A stretch of 64,000 nucleotides of DNA, taken from assembly GCF_049243985.1 (NCBI RefSeq), contig NC_135384.1, positions 12,954,501 to 13,018,500 on the forward strand, read 5' to 3'. Below are positions 34,501 to 44,055 of the stretch, in pieces (positions within the stretch are counted from its first letter, which is position 1; each line of letters opens with the position of its first letter). Origin of the DNA: Paroedura picta (Eukaryota; Chordata; Lepidosauria; Squamata; Gekkonidae). The notes below the pieces were generated by a model. It was not told the origin of the DNA and did not search any database. It saw nothing but the letters and a program-made list of their open reading frames with translations. The position numbers were made by a program, and so were the translations under genes.

Positions 34501-36285
34501 TAGTCCAACTGATAACTTTAAACAAGTTCAAGAAGTTCTAAAAGAAATCAGTGAAGATCCTCACAAGTAGAATCAGGGACTGTTCAGAAAACAACAATTC
34601 CTTATCCTAAATTTATGGAGAAGGTTTGTTAGATTAAGGTAAGGAGCCCATCTATCTCGAAAACCGTGGGACACACATGCTTTTCTGATCTTCGTCCTGG
34701 GTCCCGCACAGATCCTTAAAAGTTCTGGCAGCAGCTGGAGCCCCCTCCCTGCCCCCCGGGTGCACAAGACAGGAGAGGCATGCGGGAGGCAAGGTGAGCC
34801 CACTCGGAGGGAGGGAGGGAGGCAGTGAGGCTGCTGTGCCACTGCAGTGCTGGGGTATGAGAGTATGTGTGTGAGGGAGAGTGTGTATATGCGTTCCCCC
34901 CTCCCAATGGTGGCTGGCAAGGGGCAATCCCTGACGAACACAACAGGCTGATGGGGGGGGGGGGAAAGGGATTGCCTGCCCTCGCGTGGGCTCGCAGGAA
35001 AACAAACCGCGGGACGTCAATGGGAGTTGTAGTCTCTTCAAGGGAGAGCAGTCACCGGGACAAGGGAGGGAGGGAGGGAGGGAGGCTGCCATGCCACCGC
35101 AACTGTGTCCCGCCTTGTGGGTCTGAAATTATGGCCACCGTAGATTAAGACAAAAATAGGCAACAGAAGAAGAGAACCAAGAAGAAAGGTAAAAAAAAAA
35201 AATCACTGCAATCACATTTTGAATATTTTAGAACCAAGAACATACTATGTAAATATTTTAAAGAAAGGAAGTTTAAAAGCATTAAACAGGAGTCCCTTAA
35301 CTTCAATTAATACTTGAAATAATATAATAGAGTGGAAATGTTAATAGCTTTGGAATTTGAACTTAATCTTTTCCTATTTTCAGACATGGGTGATTGTTTT
35401 ATATGCTCTGAATATGAGTATCCAAACAAGGACCAAGATCAATGTGTTCCTAAGGTGTCAAACTTCTTGTCCTATAAAGAGCATTTGGGGATCACTTTAG
35501 TTCTTCTGGCTCTCTCCTTTTCAATAATCACAGTTTTGGTGCTTGGAATCTTCCTCAAACACCAGGACACTCCAATTGTCAGAGCCAATAATCGAGCTCT
35601 CACCTACTGTCTACTCCTGTCCCTCCTCTTCTGCTTCCTCTGCTCCTTGCTGTTCATTGGAAAGCCTCAGACATTGACCTGCCTATTACGTCAAACATCT
35701 TTTGGCATCATCTTCTCAGTGGCTCTTTCTTCCTTGTTGGCAAAAACCATCATTGTTGTTCTGGCTTTCATGGCCACTAAGCCAGGAAGCAAGATCAGGA
35801 AATGGGTGGGGAAACAACTAGCATGCTCTGTTGTTCTTTCTTGTTCTGCTATTCAAGCAGTAATTTGTATTCTGTGGCTCTACTTAGCTCCTCCATTCCC
35901 AGAAATTGATACAAAATTCATGAATAAGGAAATTGTAGTGAAATGTAATGAAGGGTCCGTTGCCATGTTTTATTGTGTTCTGGGCTACATGGGATTCTTG
36001 GCGACTGTCACATTTATTGTGGCTTTTTTTGCTCGCAAACTGCCTGACACATTTAATGAAGCCAAGTTCATTACTTTCAGCATGGTGGTGTTTTGCAGTG
36101 TTTGGGTGTCCTTTGTTCCAGCTTACCTGAGTACAAAAGGAAAGCATATGGTCGCTGTGGAGATCTTCTCCATCTTGTCCTCCAGTGCTGTTTTACTGGG
36201 TTGTATCTTTTGCCCCAAATGTTATATAATTGTTCTGAGGCCTAGGCTGAATAGTAAGGAACATCTAGTAATCAGAAATAATTAG
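25331..36285 (+). CDS. V2R gene C: complete vomeronasal type-2 receptor, 6 exons, 883 aa
   Basis: Family C GPCR. Exons: 25331-25560, 26350-26641, 26827-27699, 30480-30707, 34234-34360 and 35384-36285. All introns are GT...AG and phases agree, for 884 codons with TAG. The signal peptide is about residues 1-21 ([20 protein letters not shown]). The flytrap runs to about residue 541, the nine-cysteine linker follows, then seven membrane segments with [12 protein letters not shown] and [12 protein letters not shown]. The tail ends IRNN, about 11 residues shorter than A and B. Exon 2 is about 89% identical in protein to gene B; exons 3-6 are about 80%; exon 1 only about half. A decayed gene-B-like exon 1 sits in intron 1, and a short exon-3 scrap sits in intron 4. 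This suggests the gene is a recombinant that changed its first exon. No break is seen in the main frame. Confidence 0.93.
25662..25880 (+). pseudogene. Decayed V2R first exon inside intron 1 of gene C
   Basis: It aligns to gene B exon 1: ctgcctcaaatgaaatgcaa against ctgcctcaagcaaaatgcca, later cattggtgagatgacc against cattggtgggatgact, and ending ggacctatggaaag where gene B has tgaacctatgtaagg. The reading frame has stops (for example TAG right after the ATGACCACT stretch), and the donor GT has become GG. So it cannot be spliced as in gene B. It is the relic of a second, gene-B-like exon 1. Confidence 0.85.
25908..26009. mobile_element. Palindromic hAT-type MITE, second copy
   Basis: Same family as 15014-15149, shorter in the centre. 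Its left end has decayed to catgggtagtcaacc and its right end is gactacccctg. A perfect 8-bp target duplication ACATAGTG lies at 25900-25907 and 26010-26017. It sits just after the relic exon. Confidence 0.9.
26118..26173. repeat. (ATA/ATG)n trinucleotide microsatellite
   Basis: Run of aataatgataataatgata and related in intron 1 of gene C. Confidence 0.9.
26350..26641 (+). CDS. V2R gene C exon 2
   Basis: 292 nt with acceptor tttctttAG and donor CAG|gtagca. About 89% protein identity to gene B exon 2. Both flanking intron edges also resemble gene B. Confidence 0.93.
26827..27699 (+). CDS. V2R gene C exon 3
   Basis: 873 nt; acceptor ttttAG, donor CAG|gtaatg. It encodes [12 protein letters not shown]...LQPWQ. 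It is most similar to gene B in the first 90 residues. Confidence 0.93.
27930..28810 (-). mobile_element. LINE-1 ORF2 fragment split by SINEs
   Basis: On the minus strand the frames read [20 protein letters not shown], then (after an inserted SINE) a [14 protein letters not shown] segment like the CWKC motif late in L1 ORF2. SINE pieces at 28221-28403 and about 28568-28626 interrupt it. Broken copy in intron 3 of gene C. Confidence 0.6.
28221..28403 (+). mobile_element. tRNA-derived SINE, 3' two-thirds
   Basis: It starts at gggctcgccacagcgctgat and ends in a (TTC)n tail. The head is missing. It is inserted in the L1 fragment. A separate head-only scrap of the same family (agccagcttggtgtagtgg) lies at about 28588-28622. 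Confidence 0.82.
28817..29096 (-). mobile_element. tRNA-derived SINE with (TTC)n tail
   Basis: Near full-length minus-strand copy, from the (AAG)n run to acaccaaactggcttt. Confidence 0.85.
29284..29566 (-). mobile_element. tRNA-derived SINE with (TTC)n tail
   Basis: Near full-length minus-strand copy less than 200 bp from the previous one and in the same orientation. Same family order. Confidence 0.85.
29718..29798 (+). mobile_element. CR1 LINE 3' end
   Basis: The signature gggttggactagatggcctg is followed by ccttccaactctatgattct and the terminal octamer repeat. Strongly 5'-truncated. Confidence 0.85.
30480..30707 (+). CDS. V2R gene C exon 4
   Basis: 228 nt; acceptor ttcatctAG, donor CAG|gtgaga. 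It encodes [20 protein letters not shown]...TWHRTFNQ, with the [14 protein letters not shown] segment that is shortened in gene B. Confidence 0.92.
30708..32559. other. Intron 4 of gene C, proximal part
   Basis: No exon-like sequence. 31091-31278 begins ggttggatccaacc and ends attggatccaac, so it may be an old inverted-end repeat. The rest is unassigned A/T-rich intron. Confidence 0.3.
32560..32998. mobile_element. hAT (Charlie-like) non-autonomous element, 439 bp
   Basis: The left end is tagcaatccccaacctgtgg. The right end is the inverse type, ...aaaagattggggactactg. The flanks TTCTAGAG (32552-32559) and GTCTAGAG (32999-33006) match at 7 of 8 bases. The right arm is shared with 41762-42122 (aattgtcaagcgttgagtgg and inverse). 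Confidence 0.75.
33146..33185 (+). pseudogene. V2R exon-3 scrap in intron 4 of gene C
   Basis: It includes a 23-nt exact match to gene C exon 3 across the QMVPNEE codons. Similarity extends modestly to the left (ttccctac), and is lost to the right. It lies between exons 4 and 5, out of order. It has an in-frame TAG just before the match and no splice sites. Confidence 0.65.
34234..34360 (+). CDS. V2R gene C exon 5 (cysteine-rich)
   Basis: 127 nt; acceptor tatgactAG, donor ACAG|gtaaga. It encodes [13 protein letters not shown] and FCCYTCALC, six cysteines. Confidence 0.93.
34639..35140. mobile_element. Unclassified GC-rich insertion with 9-bp target duplication
   Basis: The block interrupts intron 5 between TAGATTAAG (34630-34638) and TAGATTAAG (35141-35149). 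Gene B has the single related site caattaagacaaat near 20786. The ends are loosely inverted: ggagcccatc...gggacaca and, on the other strand, ggtggccata...gggacaca. GC-rich with G/A-rich runs. A 9-bp duplication is typical of Mutator-like elements, but no transposase is present, so the class is open. Confidence 0.6.
35384..36285 (+). CDS. V2R gene C exon 6 (seven-transmembrane)
   Basis: 902 nt; acceptor cctattttcAG, stop TAG at 36283-36285. About 80% protein identity to gene B exon 6. It has the canonical [13 protein letters not shown]. Confidence 0.95.
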
Positions 36286-37639
36286 ATATCCAAGAACCTG
36301 GAATGCCAATATTTTCTGTTTCTACAACAGGAAAGGAATAAGAAATGGGTAATATCTTTCTACCCCCAAACTGTTTTGTTTTCATACCAGTGTCTAGTGT
36401 GCTTTTCTTTTTGTTTATAAGAGCATAAAAATATAAGAAGAGCCCTACTATATCATATCAGTTGACCATCTACTCACCCTAGCTATTATACTTAATCTCC
36501 ATTAATCTGTATGATCCTCTTTTAAAAGTGTCTAAAGGTTGTAGCTGTAACTAAGTTAAATTTAATATTGCCTGTTTAATACCTAATGCTCATCAACTTC
36601 ACTGGGTTTCCCAAACTCCCACTTCCTAAAGCCACTTTTTTACTCCATTAGTAATTTTATAAAACTCTGTTTTGTCCTTTGCAGCCTTTTATCACATTTT
36701 TCAAACTCGGACTCTTCACCTTTTCTTCAAATAACCAAGCACTTTATCAAAGCTTCTTGAGGCAGGAGTGGCAGTTTGGTTCTGAGAGAAGAGCCTTGTG
36801 GGCGATAGAAGCAAACAAGCAGGTTGGAAGGCTGCCCAGAAAGAGCTTGAGGGTCACATGCAAATGATGGGTACCCCTGCTTTAGAACTTACTCTGTTAT
36901 GGGTGGACATGAAATGGAAGATTCGGGTTCAGTTTCAGTGTTTGGGGAGCTTCTGAACTAAGCCACAAACCAAAATGAACAAAATTACCCTGAAACTGAA
37001 TCATTTGGGGAAATAGTTTGGACATCTTTTCTCCTGGCCACAACTGGGAGAAAGGGGATGATGACCTAGGAAGGGATGTGCCTGGTGTTCCCTGTTGCCT
37101 ACAATTTCTCAGCAAGTTTTTGACCATAGTCCACCTGATGCCATGATTATATAGCTTGAGGAAAATGATTCACAAGTCCAGAAAGGGATCAAGCTATATG
37201 AAGAAAATATTTCAGACCTGCAGACCGTTTGCTACTTCCATGGCCAATCATAGCTTTTGTGGTGTAGTGATGATAATTTCAGACCAATACCAAGAAGATC
37301 CAGGTTGGAACCCCTGTTGAGGGTCCAGTTGAAGGTCCAGTAAAAACCCTACTTCATAGGGCTGATGTAAGTGTAAAATAGAGATGAATTTGGGGAACAA
37401 TTGTGGCTATAATGTCTGTAATAAATGTTATTTTGGTTAAAGACTGCAAAAGGGGATGATGCCCTGGCTGTTGATTCCTCTTGTTGAAGCAATATTGACA
37501 GGAGGAAAAATTGTTCATTCTGTTTTCAAATCACCTTTATATATAGCAAGGACTGCATGTTGGTGGCTGTGCCAGGCCACTGCTGGTGTGTGCTTACAGC
37601 TCCGCAGCTTTTTGTGTCCTCATGGGTGTAAGTAAAATT
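36286..37639. other. 3' flank of gene C and intergenic DNA
   Basis: No gene. 37250-37430 looks like a very old tRNA-derived SINE (tttgtggtgtagtgatgata, B-box-like ccaggttggaac). The remainder is unassigned. Confidence 0.35.
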
Positions 37640-37786
37640 GAGCAAGCTCTGACAGAAATTGCTCTGTGAGACCAGTTCTAACAGGATTATGACCAGCCCA
37701 AGGTCTGCATGTAGAAGAGGCATGGAGAATCAAACCCGGCTCTCCAGATTCGTAGCTGCTGCTCCAAACCACCACACCAAGTTGGC
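37640..37786 (-). mobile_element. tRNA-derived SINE, head half
   Basis: Minus-strand copy from ccaacttggtgtggtgg through the cgggtttgattct B box. The 3' part is lost. Confidence 0.65.
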
Positions 37787-37844
37787 ATGATTTCCTATAA
37801 AATAACAAAGAATCCAACGCATTTTTCTCATTATGTATTCTATT

Positions 37845-38060
37845 TTATTTTATTATTGGATTTATATGCCACCCCTCCCAGGGAGCTGTCTGCAAGCGGT
37901 TAACAACATAAAATTTCATTACAAAGTAAAACAATAATACAATCAAAAAAGGTAATTAGCAATAAAATCACATTTTAAAACCGACCAATATGGGAAACAA
38001 TTAAAGGAACAGAATTTAAATACATTACACAAGTCCAAGCCAAAAAAATAAAAGCAAAAC
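37845..38060 (-). repeat. L2-like LINE 3' UTR remnant
   Basis: The plus strand reads ttattattggatttatatgc then cacccctcccagggagct, the reverse of the tail family seen at 51395-51465 (gccatataaatac). Divergent. Confidence 0.4.
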
Positions 38061-38290
38061 AAAGTAATCAAAATGATGAATGACACAATTCTACAGAGTT
38101 GTGCCCTATTAGGTGCACCTCTATTAGGTGCAGTATTAATGCATATTTTACATAATTTTTCTTATTATTTTTATTCTACCAGTGGAGTTCTCTAAGGAGT
38201 TCACATCTGAAGAGCTAATAATTCACCAACTGAAGTCATCTTGTGCATTTTAAGAACTTACAACCAATGTCTGTTTCTTCCCACGTTTAT

Positions 38291-39271
38291 TTACCACTGC
38301 AACCTAGAGACAAAGGCTTTTTCCCTAGTGAAGATTCTGCTGTTTGAAGACATGATTTTCCTTCTGAGTTTCTTAATAGCATTTTTCATTTCTGTATTTC
38401 TCAGTGTAAAGATCATAGGGTTCAGCATTGGGGTTATGAGAGTATACATTACTTGAAATATCTTATCTCCTGGGTATACCTTAAACGGACGGTCATAAAT
38501 GAATATCGCAGGCCCAAAATTTAAGCTCAGTACCACAATATGTGCAGTACAAGTCGAAACAGCTTTGTGCTTTCCCTCTGTGACGTGGCTTCTAATCTTC
38601 ACTAAAATGACAGAATATGATACAAGTAAGATGAAGAACATAGCTGTGACAATTAATCCACTATTGGAAACCATCAGCAGCTGAGTGATGTATGTGTCTG
38701 TGCAGGCCAGTTTGACAACTTGGGGAATGTCACAGTAGAAATTATCCAACATGTTGGGTCCACAGAAGGGCAGCTGAAGGAGGATCCAAATCTGGACAAT
38801 GGAGTGAACAAAGCCACCCAGCCAAGCACCGGCTACCAAAGTTATACAAACCCTTTGGTTCATGATAGTTAAGTACTGCAGTGGTTTGTAGATAGCTATG
38901 TATCGATCCACAGCCATGACTGTGAGCAAGAAATCCACAGAAGCGCCAGTAAAGTGGAAAAAGAAGATCTGACTAATGCACCAGTTGTAGGAAATGGTAT
39001 TGGGGTGTGATAGGAGGCCTGTTAACAGCTTCAGAGCGGTGACTGTGGAGTCACTGATGTCTAAGGCAGCCAGATTGGCCAGTAGGAAGTACATAGGTAT
39101 GTGGAGGTGATGCATGAAGATGACAGTGAAGATAATGGTGAGGTTTCCGAGCCAGGTTGTTATGTAGATGGTGATAAAAAATAGGAAAAGGGCAAAATTC
39201 CAGTTTGGATTCTGTGAAAAACCTATTAGAATGAATTCTGTGACTGTTGTGGTCTGGTTTTCCTGAGCCAT
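38291..39271 (-). CDS. Olfactory receptor 1, intact, 326 aa
   Basis: Class II, family-4-like odorant receptor in one coding exon. The start ATG is at 39271-39269, followed by MAQENQTTTVTEFILIGF with an N-glycosylation site at Asn5. Motifs in order are GN in TM1, PMYFLLANLAALDI (TM2), MAVDRYIAIYKPLQY (the DRY region), three extracellular-loop cysteines in FCGPNMLDNFYCDIPQ and LACTDTY, KAVSTCTAHIVVLS (TM6), and PMLNPMIFTLRN (TM7). The tail is about 15 residues longer than in the other three ORs. It is the most divergent OR of the group. It lies 2 kb downstream of V2R gene C, pointing the other way. Confidence 0.95.
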   Translation of the reverse strand: MAQENQTTTVTEFILIGFSQNPNWNFALFLFFITIYITTWLGNLTIIFTVIFMHHLHIPMYFLLANLAALDISDSTVTALKLLTGLLSHPNTISYNWCISQIFFFHFTGASVDFLLTVMAVDRYIAIYKPLQYLTIMNQRVCITLVAGAWLGGFVHSIVQIWILLQLPFCGPNMLDNFYCDIPQVVKLACTDTYITQLLMVSNSGLIVTAMFFILLVSYSVILVKIRSHVTEGKHKAVSTCTAHIVVLSLNFGPAIFIYDRPFKVYPGDKIFQVMYTLITPMLNPMIFTLRNTEMKNAIKKLRRKIMSSNSRIFTREKAFVSRLQW

Positions 39272-39399
39272 CTTGAACCCTCATAATGAACCTGCAAGAA
39301 ACATAAGACAGCAATGATGCATGAGATGACAAATATGAGATTCCATGAGAGCTCCTGGCAATGTGATGTACATTGTTGGTGGGGAATCCAAATGTCATA

Positions 39400-39800
39400 T
39401 AAGCTAATGAACTTACTGAGAGTGGGAAAGATCTTGGAGTTGTAGTGGACAGCTCTATGAAGCTGTCAATCCGGTGTGCTGCAGCAATGACAAAAGACAA
39501 ATTCTATTAGGGATCATAAGGAAAGTGAGAATCAAACAGCCAATATTGTAATGCCTGTATTGAACTATGATGTGGCCTCATTTGAAATACTGTGTACAGT
39601 TGTGGTCCTTGTATCTCAAAAAGAAAAGTATAGAAGAGGACAACCAAGATTGAAGTACCATCCTTATGAGTAAATAATGAAGACTCTGGGACTTTTCAAA
39701 GGAGCAACTAAGGTGGGGCATGTTAGAGGTTAATAAAATTATGCATGGGGTGGATGGAGTTGACGAAGAGAGCTGTTTCTCCCTCTCCAAAGAATGAATC
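39400..39800 (+). mobile_element. CR1-clade LINE ORF2 C-terminal remnant
   Basis: Frames read KDLGVVVDSSMKLSIRCAAA, followed by broken pieces corresponding to the EYCVQLWSP and IMHGV parts known from CR1/L3 polymerases (for example tactgtgtacagttgtgg and attatgcatggggtgga). Stops and frameshifts are frequent. Confidence 0.65.
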
Positions 39801-40302
39801 CTCTGACGGACAAGTCCTTGTGCACTTTTGCATGATTCATTATGCTTCAGCACCAGCCCATCATTTATAACACAGAATCTGGCCCTAGATGTGATAGGGA
39901 CAAGGGAACATAGCAAAAGGGCATCTAAACTTCCACTAGACTGCTTCACCTCTCAAATCGCTGACCAACACACAGTGATGATACATAAGAATGAGAAGCA
40001 ATTCAATACATGTGTGCCTCGTTTCACAGATAAGAGGCAGGAATCCAGTGCACTGTCTGAATATGCCTACATTATATTTGGTCCCCTTTGATGCATTACA
40101 TGTTATAGCTAGTCAATAGCATCAGAGACACTGTGTGAGCAGGTAAGACACAACCTATGGTACTTATTGTCACCTAATCGAGCTTTTAAGTAGCAAGGTC
40201 CAAGTTAATAAACATGTGATACCTAAATCTATCAGAAGATGATACAGTCTCAAGCTCTTTGGGAAGGACAATGGATGCAAACAGGTAGCTCAGTTCAGGG
40301 CA
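39801..40302. other. Intergenic, unassigned
   Basis: No gene or repeat recognised. Confidence 0.3.
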
Positions 40303-40493
40303 GGGTCAGTGGCTCAGTGGAAGAGCATCTGCTCAGAATGCTGAAAATCCCATATTCAATCCTTAGCATTCCAGTTAAAATGACAAGGCAGTAGATCATG
40401 TGAGAGACTTCTGCCTGAGATCATGGAGAACTGCTGTCAGTCTGAGTGGCTTGGAAGACTGAAGATCTAATTCAGTATAAAGCAGTTTCATGG
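40303..40493 (+). mobile_element. Second tRNA-derived SINE family
   Basis: The head cagtggctcagtggaagagc is followed by a B-box-like attcaatcctta. The body has gagacttctgcctgagatca, and the end resembles attcagtataaagcagtttc. It is distinct from the (TTC)n family. An interrupted copy lies at 62383-62725. Confidence 0.75.
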
Positions 40494-41753
40494 AAAATCA
40501 ATATTTTTACTGACACAAGACAAGTTTTGTTTTGTTTTGACTGATTTTGCTCCATCTCAACAAACACATCTCTTTACTAAAGCCCCCATACAACATTGAA
40601 TTTCTCCATGCAGGTCTCACAATCTCCAGAATGCCCTTTAAAATTATCCCATGCTTCCCCTTCCTCTCTTTTTCCCAAGCATAAAAGTCGGATGTATCCA
40701 ACCCAATATATTTTGCTACCAATTCCATGTTATTTTACATGTGAATAAAGTAAGGCAACATACCAAGCAATCAATCCTAAGACATCTGTTTGGTGTCCAT
40801 ACCAATGAGCATTCCCACAATTCTTGGTCAAATGTCTTGATTTTCAACCAAGAATTTCATATTTCTTCCAGAAAAGGAACTGGTCTCTGGTTCTTTCCCA
40901 ATGAAATTGAAAAATTATTTTAAAGATGAGCTTGAATGAAGCAAACTCAGTTCCTGCCTGCTCCAGACTCATGCTGTGTGATACTTAAAACAGTCATGTA
41001 CCTTTCTAATCAGTAGCATTCTTAAGTCTGTTTTCCATAGTCTTGAACACTGTTTTTAAAATGACCTAGAGAAGTCAAGATAGTAAAAGGCAATAATTCA
41101 CAGTCTTTGTTATGAACGTTTGGCTTAACTAATTATGTTTAATCAAATTAAAAAACAGAGGCTTCTACTGCAAACATTTTAGTCTCGTATGAAAACTATA
41201 TAGTCCTCTGCTGTACAGCTATGATGGAGCTCTATAAGGCTGTTCCGGATCTTGTTTTCTCTCTTTTTATGTGCATGGGGAAATCAAATCACAAGGGAGA
41301 TCAGTGAAATAATTTCTATGCTTTGAAACTCTAAACTGGATATAGGTTGTGCAAATATTACACCAGAATGCTAGACAAATACATTTATTGCAGTTGGTGA
41401 CAAAATAAACAACAACAGAATACAGTAAAATAATATTGATTAAAAATTCCAGAATCCTTCATAAATCCAAATCCATCCTAACCCTTATACATCTGATGGG
41501 AGAGCTTTGTAGACCATGTAGTTCCATAATCCTTTTTATTTCATCTTCTTTCTCTAGAGAGTGGAAAACATAGGACTGGAGTTTAAAGAAGGGATAGCAG
41601 GATGTAGGGAGAGGCTATTTAACCCTCCCATTAGCCTCTTTGCTCCATTACATGTTCTTCCACTAGATACTTTTTTGCAAAATGGATAAAAACAATTGGG
41701 GTGTAGGTCTATGCATTTTTCAGTGAAACAACAAAGAAGAGGATAAATGGGCT
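40494..41753. other. Intergenic, unassigned A/T-rich DNA
   Basis: No open frame with recognisable motifs and no repeat I can name. Confidence 0.3.
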
Positions 41754-41761
41754 AATTAAAG

Positions 41762-42122
41762 CAGTGGTCCCCAACCTTTTTATCACCAGGGACCAGTCAA
41801 CGCTTGACAATTTTACTGAGGCCCGGGGGGGGGGGGGTAGTCTTTTGCCGAGAGACGCCTGAGCCCCTGCTCCACTTGCTTTCCTGCTGGCTTCCTGCCA
41901 CCTGCTGGGGGTGCTGCCAGCAGCAGCTGCGCAGTGCCACATCGAGGAGGAGCCCCAGCCATTGTGGCTGCCAGAGAGCACCAAAGGTGAGCCAGTGGCA
42001 GAGTGGCAGGGCAGCCCCCAAGGCAGCAGCCGGGGGGGGGGAGGACAAGGAGGAGCTGCGGCCCGGTACCAACTGATCTACGGACCGGTACCGGTCCCCA
42101 GACCGGGGCTTGGGAACCACTG
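41762..42122. mobile_element. hAT (Charlie-like) MITE with perfect 8-bp target duplication
   Basis: The ends are cagtggtccccaacc and ...gcttgggaaccactg. The duplicated target AATTAAAG is at 41754-41761 and 42123-42130. The interior is GC-rich with long G runs and has no transposase. One arm is shared with 32560-32998. Confidence 0.9.
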
Positions 42123-42130
42123 AATTAAAG

Positions 42131-42330
42131 TATAAATGGGCTAATATTTGGAAGGCCAAGGTTTGAAGTCCACTTGTGTCATGGAAGATTGTTGAGTCGC
42201 CTTGGCTCAATTGTAGTCTCTCTGTCTAACCTCCTTCACATGGTTGTTGTAAGGCTAAAATGGAGCTCAGGGAAATCATGTAAACTTCTTTGGGTTCCCA
42301 CTAAGGGAAAGACTGGTTAACTATATAAGG
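42131..42330 (+). repeat. Possible old tRNA-derived SINE
   Basis: Weak resemblance to tRNA-SINE bodies (ccttcacatggttgttgtaa, then gctcagggaaatcatgtaaa). No clear A or B box. Low confidence. Confidence 0.3.
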
Positions 42331-42414
42331 AGACAGGCTTAAAATTATGCTTCTCCAATGGTTGTATACATTAAATAAAAGAACACTTTAAAAAGTTTTT
42401 TTCTGTTAGTAACT

Positions 42415-43200
42415 ACTCCCTACCAGAGTTGGGCCAACACGAGTCAGCGTTGCTGGTTCTTTTAGATCTCCCAGTAGCACTTGACATGGGTGATCACAAC
42501 CTTTTAGTCTACCATGTTGTCATCATGGGTATCTAGGGAACAGCTTTTTCTTGTTGACCTAATTTCTCCACAATCAGGAACAAAGAGTAGCACTGTTTTA
42601 CTATACTTTGATGTATGTTGTCCCACAGGGATCCATCTTCTCCCACATTTGCTTAATAGTGTTATGTGCCCTCTCGCACATTTGGTTTGGAGTTTGGGGC
42701 CAGGTTATTGCTAGTACACTGATGACACTCAGATCTATCTCCTCATGGATGGGGAACCAGAATCTGGTCCAGGTAAATTGGCCCAGTGTCTGGATGGCCC
42801 AAGAGAAAAGATGGGAAAATGAATCCAGCAAAGATGGAAGTCCTTTGGCTGGGCCAATGCTGGATGGAATGTGATTTATTTTGACTCTGTCCTTTAAGAG
42901 TTTGGGATTACTATGGGTAGCTCAGATTGCACAAATGATTTTTTTCAATTATACAAAATTAAACAATTGAAGCTATATCTGTCCCCTCTGGATGTGGCCA
43001 CAATCATCTCCAGATTGGATTACTGTAATGTACTCTGTGGGCCTGCCTATGTGGGGCTGCGCTGGACATTACAGTTGACCCAGAATGCAGGGATAGGTAT
43101 AGGGATCCCTTACCATGGACAAATCCATCTACTGCTCTGCTGCTTGCACTTGCTACCAGTGGTGTACTGGAGCATGTTCAAGGTATTGTTTTTGACATTT
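42415..43200 (+). mobile_element. L2-clade LINE ORF2 remnant
   Basis: Broken frames hold the L2 order: LLDLPVALDMGDHNLL-like, SGTKSSTVLL, a CPTGIHLLPHL-like block, YTDDTQIYLL (catalytic DD), then SRLDYCNVL and LQLTQNAG. The element ends where OR-like sequence begins. Confidence 0.65.
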
Positions 43201-43202
43201 AA

Positions 43203-43440
43203 GAGAAATTGGCAAGACTTAGCAAATATACCAGTTGAAGCATTATTTTGATTATTTTTTTTTGAAAATGACACTTTTTCTAATCAGTTTTCTAATGGTA
43301 TCCATTTCTTTGTTTCTCAGAGTAAAGATCATTGGTTTTAACTTTGGAGTCATAAATACATAGCACATGGAAATGGTTTTGTCTCCTGGAAATATCTGAA
43401 AAGGACAGTCATAAACAGATATATAGATTTCTGGACTACA
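43203..43440 (-). pseudogene. Olfactory receptor fragment (TM7 and tail only)
   Basis: On the minus strand: VYDCPFQIFPGDKTISMCY, then TPKLKPMIFTLRNKEMD and a basic tail. It corresponds to the last ~55 codons of OR 2, plus its 3' flank (aaattggcaagacttagc). All upstream coding sequence is missing, and LNPM has become LKPM. It is a dead 3' remnant of an OR2-type gene, truncated at about 43440. Confidence 0.85.
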
Positions 43441-43910
43441 GCTTTCAGTTATCTCAGAATAGGAGTGTTACTAGCCTGCTTATAGTAGCAGGATTCCCAC
43501 CAAAAGCCCTGCAGGCAAATGGATTTATCAAGAGTGGGAGAAAAATAGCAGCAATACTCCGTTATTAGTTTCTACGATAATAACAAGAAAGGAGATACGG
43601 TGGAAAAAATTAACTCACAACACTCATTCCCCCAATAAAAATCTCATAGAGGGGGGGGTGGGAAGAAGGACGCAAATGGAACCCTCAAGCTACCATTCCT
43701 TGCCGTGCCAGCCTCACCCATAGACCTGGTGGAAGAGCTCCGTTTTGAAAGCCCTGCGGAACTAGGAGGTAGAAAAATCATAGTGTGTCCAGGACCAACT
43801 AGAATTAGAAATTGGCTTGCATTTCCAGTTCTAAAAGAAAGGACCAGTGTGCTCATCAGCAGTTCTCTCATCAGTGCGGTTCTGTGCCACACGCACACTC
43901 TCAGCTTTTC
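43441..43910. other. Sequence between OR fragment and OR 2
   Basis: 43713-43760 (gacctggtggaagagctccg) resembles the WNELPEEL-coding end of the L2-like LINE also seen at 50948-51465. From about 43900 the sequence matches the 3' flank shared by ORs 2-4. The rest is unassigned. Confidence 0.35.
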
Positions 43911-44055
43911 AATGGGTGAAAAAAGGAAAGAGGTATCTTTGGCTACCAAAAGGCTTTGGAGGAGGTCGTTGGAACTACAAAAACAATGACAGGGAACGTG
44001 ATGATGAAAGAGAAATTGACAAGATTTAGCAAAAAGACCAGCCGATACGAACAAA

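Noticed and set aside
34573-35148. Overlapping open frames in the GC-rich block of intron 5 of gene C
   Set aside because: They lie inside a mobile insertion, are low-complexity (Pro/Ser/Gly-rich) and occur on both strands.
40303-40493. tRNA gene
   Set aside because: Only A- and B-box-like words are seen; there is no cloverleaf, and the body belongs to a SINE.
41804-42123. Open frames inside the hAT MITE as proteins
   Set aside because: The element is non-coding; the frames follow its GC-rich interior on both strands.
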